Part shown: positions 59,396-64,000 of the stretch, piece after piece
Layout: each line of letters begins with the position of its first letter
Position numbering within the stretch: the first letter of the stretch is position 1
Assembly: GCF_030123065.1 (NCBI RefSeq)
Contig: NZ_CP126093.1
Location: 3,228,001 to 3,292,000 of the forward strand
Direction: 5' to 3'
Source of the DNA: Neobacillus sp. DY30
GTDB lineage: Bacteria; Bacillota; Bacilli; Bacillales; Cytobacillaceae
Length of the DNA stretch: 64,000 nucleotides
Translations under genes and position numbers: made by a program
Notes under the pieces: generated by a model
The model's database searches: none
What the model was told of the DNA's origin: nothing
The model's input: the letters and a program-made list of their open reading frames with translations, nothing else

Positions 59396-59806
59396 TTCTA
59401 AACTCCATTCATAAATTATTTATTTTGCGCAAATCGTAGTGATTACGTTTTGTATTATAGTATTAAATTATGAATCTGTAAATGATTTTAGGAATCATTT
59501 CGAATTAAAAAATATTACGACAGTTATGCTACATAATAAATAAAAGGGAGCTTCGTTATTTAGAATAAGGTAGATTGAATATTTTCAAAGACCACATGGA
59601 GCTTCCTAGTGAAATCAGGAAAGCTCTTAATTTGTTTATAAAATTTAATACTGATAATAAATTGTGAGACTTTTATGAAATTTTTCCATAGACTTAAAAA
59701 CACTTATTCGTCGTGTTAATATGTATAAAGCTAGGAACAGCTACTAGAACTGTAACTAATTTAATCATTACAGAACATCAGTAGTCAGAATGAAAGGAGT
59801 CTTATC
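59396..59806 (-). promoter_or_regulatory. Divergent region with Zur box and 59480 palindrome
   Basis: A 410-base gap. The Zur box AATCGTAGTGATTACGTT (59432-59449) is at the zinc gene side. A second palindrome AAATGATT/AATCATTT with a 5-base spacer is at 59480-59500. The rest is A/T-rich with direct copies of GGAGCTTC (near 59549 and 59598), and no ORF. Confidence 0.5.
59431..59450 (-). promoter_or_regulatory. Zur operator
   Basis: AAATCGTAGTGATTACGTTT matches the Bacillus Zur consensus TCGTAATNATTACGA with two mismatches and lies 36 bases before the zinc-binding-protein start on the minus strand. Confidence 0.8.
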
Positions 59807-60397
59807 TTGAAAAAAATCATAATTATCTTGTTTTCTATCATTATGATAGTACCGACATTTGTAAGTGCACACACAAGTCTATCCACCTCCAATCCATCAG
59901 AAGGACAGGTTGTCACAGAGAATCTTGAACAAATCATCCTTACTTTTGCTACTACTATCGAGGAATTAAGCACGATGGAATTAGTTAAGGATGGAAATGT
60001 CATTCCATTAGAAGGAATCAAAGTTGAACAAAAGCATTTAATGGGAACAGTAACAAAACCATTAGAAAACGGATCATACAAAATCCAATGGAAAATTGTT
60101 GGAGAAGATGGTCACCCAATAAAAGGTGAAATTAATTTCGTTGTTCAAATTGAACAAAATGGAGTAGAATCTAATCCTGTTACTCCTGAGGATAGTGCTG
60201 TAAATCAAGGAGATGACAGCCAAACTGATCAAGGAGAAGAAAAAAGCGAAGAACAAAATATTGCTTCTGATGCAGTGGAAAATACCGATAATCAAAATAA
60301 TAATCTTTCATCCATCATGTTCGTACCTTTTATTATTATCTTAATCATTATTTTAGGAATTGTACTTTTATTCTTTACTAAAAAGAAAAAGAGTTAA
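59807..60397 (+). CDS. CopC-domain protein with C-terminal membrane anchor
   Basis: A 196-residue exported protein. The signal peptide ends SA at residue 21, making His22 the mature N-terminus; together with EDGHPIKGE (near 103-111) this fits the CopC copper-binding brace. After an acidic, Gln-rich linker (about 125-165) a C-terminal helix (FIIILIIILGIVLLFF) and KKKKS anchor it. It starts at TTG behind AAAGGAG. It probably binds or delivers copper at the membrane; no copper pump lies next to it. Confidence 0.85.
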   Translation: MKKIIIILFSIIMIVPTFVSAHTSLSTSNPSEGQVVTENLEQIILTFATTIEELSTMELVKDGNVIPLEGIKVEQKHLMGTVTKPLENGSYKIQWKIVGEDGHPIKGEINFVVQIEQNGVESNPVTPEDSAVNQGDDSQTDQGEEKSEEQNIASDAVENTDNQNNNLSSIMFVPFIIILIIILGIVLLFFTKKKKS

Positions 60398-60427
60398 TTG
60401 AATTGGCTGAGCATCCACTAAAAATCA

Positions 60428-60474
60428 TGACAAAAAAGACAGGAAACCATTGTTCTCTTGTCTTTTTTTTCGAG
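60428..60474 (+). terminator. Terminator of the CopC-like gene
   Basis: AAAAAAGACAGGA pairs loosely with TCTTGTCTTTTTTTT around AACCATTGTTC. Confidence 0.65.
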
Positions 60475-60601
60475 GAGCAAAAAAATCTATAAATCTAAGA
60501 CTTTGGTTGTATTCAAATATCAAGTTTAAGAAGTTATTATATTGAAATGTGATGGTTTTTGACCATTGTAATAGCTTAGAAAAAAGAAAGAGGTTTTGTG
60601 A

Positions 60602-61717
60602 ATGGCGATTGATTCATTTGTCATGGCTTTTTTAGGTATGGATTTAGACTATGAAATGTGGAAAAACATAGGGATTTCTATTGGGATATTACTTTTATTC
60701 ATACTATTTAGAAACTTATTTACCAAGTATGTATTCCGGTTAATTTTAAAATTGGCAGGTAAAACACCTACAGATTTTTTCACAAAAATCTTTTTAGCTT
60801 TTGAGCGTCCTTTAGGATGGGGTTTTATTATTTTAGGTTTATATCTAGCCATGGATTATTTTCCATTTATCGAACAGCATAATGCGTTATTTTTAAAATT
60901 CTTACGTTCGATGGTGATTGTATTAATTACATGGGGATTATTTAATCTGTCCTCTCCAACTAAAGGTATTTTAATTAGTGTGAATGAAAAGATTAATAAT
61001 AAGATAGATCAAATACTGCTTCCGTTTATTTCAAGAACCATCCGCGTCATCCTGATTGCGATCAGTATCAGTATTATCGGGCAGGAATTTGATTATGACG
61101 TCAATGGATTGGTCGCTGGACTTGGTTTAGGAGGTCTTGCTTTTGCTTTAGCAGCAAAAGAAGCGGTTGGGAATCTAATTGGCGGTATCGTCATTGTCAC
61201 AGAAAAACCTTTTTCGATTGGTGAATGGATTTTGACACCTAGTGTTGAGGGAACGGTAGAAGATATAAACTTCAGAAGTACTAAGATTCGAACCTTTAGT
61301 CAAGCGCTTGTAACCGTTCCAAATTCAACGCTAGCGAATGAACCGATTACCAACTGGAGCCGGATGGGGAAAAGAAGAATTACTTTCCATTTAGGATTAA
61401 ACTATCAAACTTCTAAAGAACAAATTGAAAGAGTCGTTTCGCGGATTGAAAATATGTTGAGGACTCACCAAGATATTCATCCTGATACGATCATGGTAGC
61501 ATTCGACCATTATAATGACAGCAGTCTTGATATTCTTTTATATTTTTTTACGAATACTACCGTTTGGGGAGAACATGTGAAAATTAAACATGAAATCAAC
61601 CTGGCAATCATGGGAATTCTAGAGGAAGAGGGAGTAGAAGTCGCTTTTCCAAGCAGAACCATTTATGTATCTCCGCAATCTAGTGAACTATTTCAGACAA
61701 TGGGATCATATGAATAA
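60602..61717 (+). CDS. MscS-family mechanosensitive channel
   Basis: A 371-residue small-conductance mechanosensitive channel. Four to five N-terminal membrane helices are followed by the pore helix GLVAGLGLGGLAFALAAKEA (about 175-195), the beta domain with GTVEDINFRSTKIRTF and VPNSTLANEPITNWS, and a C-terminal alpha/beta domain. It opens on osmotic downshock. GAAAGAGG precedes the ATG. It is monocistronic with a strong terminator. Confidence 0.92.
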   Translation: MAIDSFVMAFLGMDLDYEMWKNIGISIGILLLFILFRNLFTKYVFRLILKLAGKTPTDFFTKIFLAFERPLGWGFIILGLYLAMDYFPFIEQHNALFLKFLRSMVIVLITWGLFNLSSPTKGILISVNEKINNKIDQILLPFISRTIRVILIAISISIIGQEFDYDVNGLVAGLGLGGLAFALAAKEAVGNLIGGIVIVTEKPFSIGEWILTPSVEGTVEDINFRSTKIRTFSQALVTVPNSTLANEPITNWSRMGKRRITFHLGLNYQTSKEQIERVVSRIENMLRTHQDIHPDTIMVAFDHYNDSSLDILLYFFTNTTVWGEHVKIKHEINLAIMGILEEEGVEVAFPSRTIYVSPQSSELFQTMGSYE

Positions 61718-61731
61718 CCAACTTTAAATAA

Positions 61732-61802
61732 ACTCGCCAAAAGGTAACTCCAGCCTACATTTCAGAAATGTGGACAGTTAGCTACCTTGGCGAGTTTTTT
61801 CA
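61732..61802 (+). terminator. Terminator of the MscS gene
   Basis: ACTCGCCAA and GGTA pair with TACC and TTGGCGAGT, enclosing a second stem near TCCAGCC..., then TTTTTT. Confidence 0.85.
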
Positions 61803-61838
61803 TTTACACAACGAACACATTAATGCCGGCAGCTGGAA

Positions 61839-61925
61839 TCAGCATACAGCCCAAATTATAATTAACAGGATAAATAACACAACAATTAAATGAAAACCAA
61901 AACCTACTTCATATTCATTACTCAT
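61839..61925 (-). CDS. YjcZ-like sporulation micro-protein (28 aa)
   Basis: A 28-residue peptide with a short charged start (MSNEYEVGFGF) and a single membrane helix LIVVLFILLIII, clearly of the YjcZ family. An AAGGAGGTAT ribosome binding site precedes the ATG. It is the third family member in this window and is convergent with mscS. It is likely a forespore membrane peptide. Its exact role is unknown. Confidence 0.85.
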   Translation of the reverse strand: MSNEYEVGFGFHLIVVLFILLIIIWAVC

Positions 61926-62097
61926 TTTGAAATACCTCCTTATTCTGGGAAGAATACATCTTATGATATTCGCCTAGAGATTGATACTAAAATGGAATAA
62001 AAATAAAAAAATACAGTGAATCAGGTTAAACAATTTAGCGGGCTATGTAGTATGATTAAGATTAATTCCAGTCTTTTTAAGTAGAGGTGACTAAAAA

Positions 62098-62391
62098 ATG
62101 ACTACTTCAGAAAAAAATGCAAGAACTTGCCCCAATGGACACAAGTATTATAAAAGCAGTGATTGTCCAACCTGTCCGGCTTGTGAGCAAATAAAGAAAC
62201 CAAAAAATGGATTTCTTTCACAGCTCTCCGCACCAGCAAGACGAGCATTGGTGAACAATGGGATCACATCTTTACAGGAACTATCCACCTATAGTGAAAA
62301 AGAAATTTTGAAATTTCACGGAATGGGACCTGCATCTCTACCTAGACTTAGATCAGCATTACACGACGAAGGTTTATCATTTAAAAACTAA
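62098..62391 (+). CDS. Zinc-ribbon plus RNA polymerase alpha-CTD-like (HhH) protein
   Basis: A 97-residue protein. Residues 8-32 carry CPNGH and CPTCPAC, a zinc-ribbon-like set of cysteines (C11, C23, C26, C29) with His15. Residues 40-97 (LSAPARRALVNNGITSLQEL, then FHGMGPASLPRLRSALHDEG) resemble the helix-hairpin-helix C-terminal domain of RNA polymerase alpha. It could bind DNA or RNA polymerase and is cytoplasmic. The start follows AGAGGTG. Function not established. Confidence 0.8.
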   Translation: MTTSEKNARTCPNGHKYYKSSDCPTCPACEQIKKPKNGFLSQLSAPARRALVNNGITSLQELSTYSEKEILKFHGMGPASLPRLRSALHDEGLSFKN

Positions 62392-62494
62392 CATCCTAGC
62401 TGTTAGTTTTTTATTGAACTTGCCTAAGCAGGATATTTTCAAAATAAGGAGAAATTAATAGTGATTATTGAAATAAAATGGGATGAGGAATTTC

Positions 62495-63379
62495 ATGAGG
62501 TTGAAGAATGGGGAATATCAGATTCAAATTAATTCAATTAAACATTGGATAAAAATAGAGGGTAGTGAACATCAGACCACACCTTTGGTTCTTCTTCACG
62601 GCGGCCCTGGAGGAAACCATTACACTTTTGAAAGAACGATTGGCCCTTTACTCTCTGAAAAAAGGACAGTCGTCTATTACGAACAACGCGGATGTGGAAG
62701 AAGCCAAAAGCCTGTTTCTGATGAAGATTATAAAATTGAACAGCTTATATCTGATTTTAGTGAAATTAAAAAATGGCTCGATGTAGATAAGGTAGACCTA
62801 TTGGGCTACTCCTTCGGCGGAGAGTTAGCGCTTGAAATTGCCTATGCACTGCCTGACGCTATCAATAAAATCGTGCTCTCTGGACCAAGTTTAATTGATT
62901 TAGAGATGGGAAAATTCATTCAAATTGCTGGCCTTATGTCAGTTGGTGAAACTCCTTTATTAAAACAAATCAATGAACTGCTAAAACAAAATCTCCCTAT
63001 AAACATTTTATATGAAAAAGTTTGGAATTTGGTTGATACCAAAACAGTTGATCGGCTGTTATTTCAAAATCAAAGTATAGCGAGTCAGAACAGAAAGCTT
63101 TGGAGTGAAAGTCAGCTCACTAATACAGGATTAATGGCAAAAATAATTATGAGTCATCCTTTGGAAATTCCGTTACTGGATCGGTTAAACCACATTAATC
63201 AACAAACTTTAATTATTACTGGTATTTTTGATCGAAATACAGGTTTAACCATTTCCAAGCTCATACATAGTGCATTAAAAAATAGCCAATTGGTGCTCTT
63301 TAAAGAAAGTGCACATTTTCCTGACTTAGAAGAACCCTATCACTTTAGGGATACCGTATTAAACTTTTTAAATTCTTAA
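62495..63379 (+). CDS. Alpha/beta hydrolase, proline iminopeptidase-like
   Basis: A 294-residue hydrolase of the prolyl-aminopeptidase group. The oxyanion HGGPGGNHYTFE (near 36), the EQRGCGRSQKP signature, the nucleophile elbow GYSFGG (near 105) and catalytic Asp and His near the C-terminus (GIFDRNTG, SAHFPDLEEP) are visible. It cuts an N-terminal residue or an ester. The ATG at 62495 follows GATGAGGA; another ATG at 62483 is possible. A 23-residue upstream frame begins at 62461. Confidence 0.85.
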   Translation: MRLKNGEYQIQINSIKHWIKIEGSEHQTTPLVLLHGGPGGNHYTFERTIGPLLSEKRTVVYYEQRGCGRSQKPVSDEDYKIEQLISDFSEIKKWLDVDKVDLLGYSFGGELALEIAYALPDAINKIVLSGPSLIDLEMGKFIQIAGLMSVGETPLLKQINELLKQNLPINILYEKVWNLVDTKTVDRLLFQNQSIASQNRKLWSESQLTNTGLMAKIIMSHPLEIPLLDRLNHINQQTLIITGIFDRNTGLTISKLIHSALKNSQLVLFKESAHFPDLEEPYHFRDTVLNFLNS

Positions 63380-63426
63380 TGTCCTAAATAGGAATCGCTC
63401 AATTAAAGAAGGATAAATGAATAATT

Positions 63427-63459
63427 TTAACCCCCAAAGCTATCGCTATGGGGGTATGC
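63427..63459. terminator. Terminator between convergent genes
   Basis: ACCCCCA pairs with TGGGGGT around AAGCTATCGCTA, between the hydrolase and the minus-strand acetyltransferase. There is no marked T-run on either side. Confidence 0.55.
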
Positions 63460-63464
63460 AAACT

Positions 63465-63977
63465 TTAGTCTTCTTCAGGGTTTTTAGGTCCGTTTAGATC
63501 CAATTGATAAAAAGCTAAATCCAGCCACGTATTGAATTTATATCCTGCATTTTTAATTGTCCCTGAATGAACGAAACCAAACTTCTCATGCATGGCAATA
63601 CTTTTTTCATTTGCTGCATCGATACCAGCAATTAATGTTTTATACTCTCGTTCATTAGCAATTGAGATGATTTCTTTTAATAATGAAGTTGCAATCCCTT
63701 TTCTTTGAAAATTGGGATCTACATATATAGAATGTTCAATTGAATATTTGTAGGCAGGCCACGGTCTAAAGGGACCAAACGTTGCAAAGCCAACAACCCG
63801 TTTATCTAGCTCATAAACGATAACAGGATATCCTTCATCCATTTTTTGTTTTAACCAAATTTCTCGACTTTCTAGTGTTTGAGCCTTATAGGTATATACA
63901 GCCGTAGTGTGAAGGACTGCATCATTATATATATCTAAAATGTTCTGTAAATCCTTTTCCTGTGCAGATCTAATCAA
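63465..63977 (-). CDS. GNAT N-acetyltransferase, phosphinothricin-type
   Basis: About 170 residues of the GNAT fold, close to phosphinothricin/methionine sulfone acetyltransferases (Bar/Pat/YncA type). It has the start IRSAQEKDLQNILDIYNDAV, EHSIYVDPNFQRKGIATSLL (acetyl-CoA loop QRKGIA, near 100) and MHEKFGFVHSGTIKNAGYK. It acetylates an amino group of a small molecule, likely an amino acid analogue. TTG 63977 is behind AGGGGTG; a GTG at 63986 is also possible. The gene nearly reaches the window edge but is complete. Confidence 0.88.
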   Translation of the reverse strand: MIRSAQEKDLQNILDIYNDAVLHTTAVYTYKAQTLESREIWLKQKMDEGYPVIVYELDKRVVGFATFGPFRPWPAYKYSIEHSIYVDPNFQRKGIATSLLKEIISIANEREYKTLIAGIDAANEKSIAMHEKFGFVHSGTIKNAGYKFNTWLDLAFYQLDLNGPKNPEED

Positions 63978-64000
63978 AGTTGACACCCCTAAATTATAAA

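Overview
This is a low-GC Gram-positive window of the Bacillaceae type (Bacillus sensu lato), most likely chromosomal. Supporting signs are strong AGGAGG ribosome binding sites, frequent GTG/TTG starts, three YjcZ-like sporulation micro-proteins, an RsbS/RsbT/RsbU/RsbX/RsbR stressosome set with sigma-B promoters, two TPP riboswitches, a Zur box and SstT/YetF/MscS/ThiW homologues. Species cannot be assigned from sequence alone. No tRNA, rRNA, CRISPR array, prophage or intact insertion sequence was seen.

Layout. 1-2.5 kb: spore-type and small membrane micro-proteins, including one ORF that seems to start at ATA. 2.7-3.8 kb: a solitary tubulin/TubZ-like GTPase. 4.2-12.4 kb: a sugar locus (two ABC permeases, glycoside hydrolase, DeoR regulator, binding protein, ROK kinase, GmhA-like SIS isomerase) with two matching promoter/operator regions and no ATPase of its own. 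12.6-22.6 kb: mixed housekeeping and envelope genes (cupredoxin, OatA-like acyltransferase, MHYT histidine kinase, SstT, UspA, two YetF-like proteins). 22.7-32.7 kb: HAD phosphatase, then two TPP-riboswitch operons. The first is thiM-thiD-thiE. The second is thiW, a LuxE-like acyl-activating enzyme, a LuxC-like acyl reductase, a ThiZXY-type ABC transporter and an SDR. 32.9-38.9 kb: a thiazole/oxazole peptide (TOMM, heterocycloanthracin/sonorensin type) cluster with a 14-Cys precursor, ThiF-like maturation protein, YcaO cyclodehydratase and SagB-type dehydrogenase. 39-46.3 kb: metallo-hydrolase, a degenerate paralogue fragment, patatin, a MerR-like/coiled-coil protein, two micro-proteins sharing a regulatory landscape, and a second FtsZ outside any division cluster. 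46.4-50.1 kb: a partial stressosome operon lacking rsbV, rsbW and sigB, preceded by a possible sigma-B-driven small RNA. 51.2-51.5 kb: a type I toxin-antitoxin locus. 51.5-55 kb: LuxR-type regulator divergent from an esterase and a Baeyer-Villiger monooxygenase. 55-64 kb: secreted protein, flavin oxidoreductase, broken nucleosidase, zinc-binding lipoprotein with Zur box, CopC-like protein, MscS channel, and others.

The most promising undescribed system is the second TPP-riboswitch operon. LuxE/LuxC homologues normally activate and reduce a carboxylic acid to an aldehyde. Placed under thiamine control between thiW and an NMT1/THI5-like transporter and followed by an SDR, they suggest a pathway that reduces carboxylated thiamine breakdown products back to alcohols usable by ThiM or ThiD. 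That substrate assignment is inference. Three different intergenic tandem-repeat arrays (52-, 20- and about 52-bp periods) are also present.
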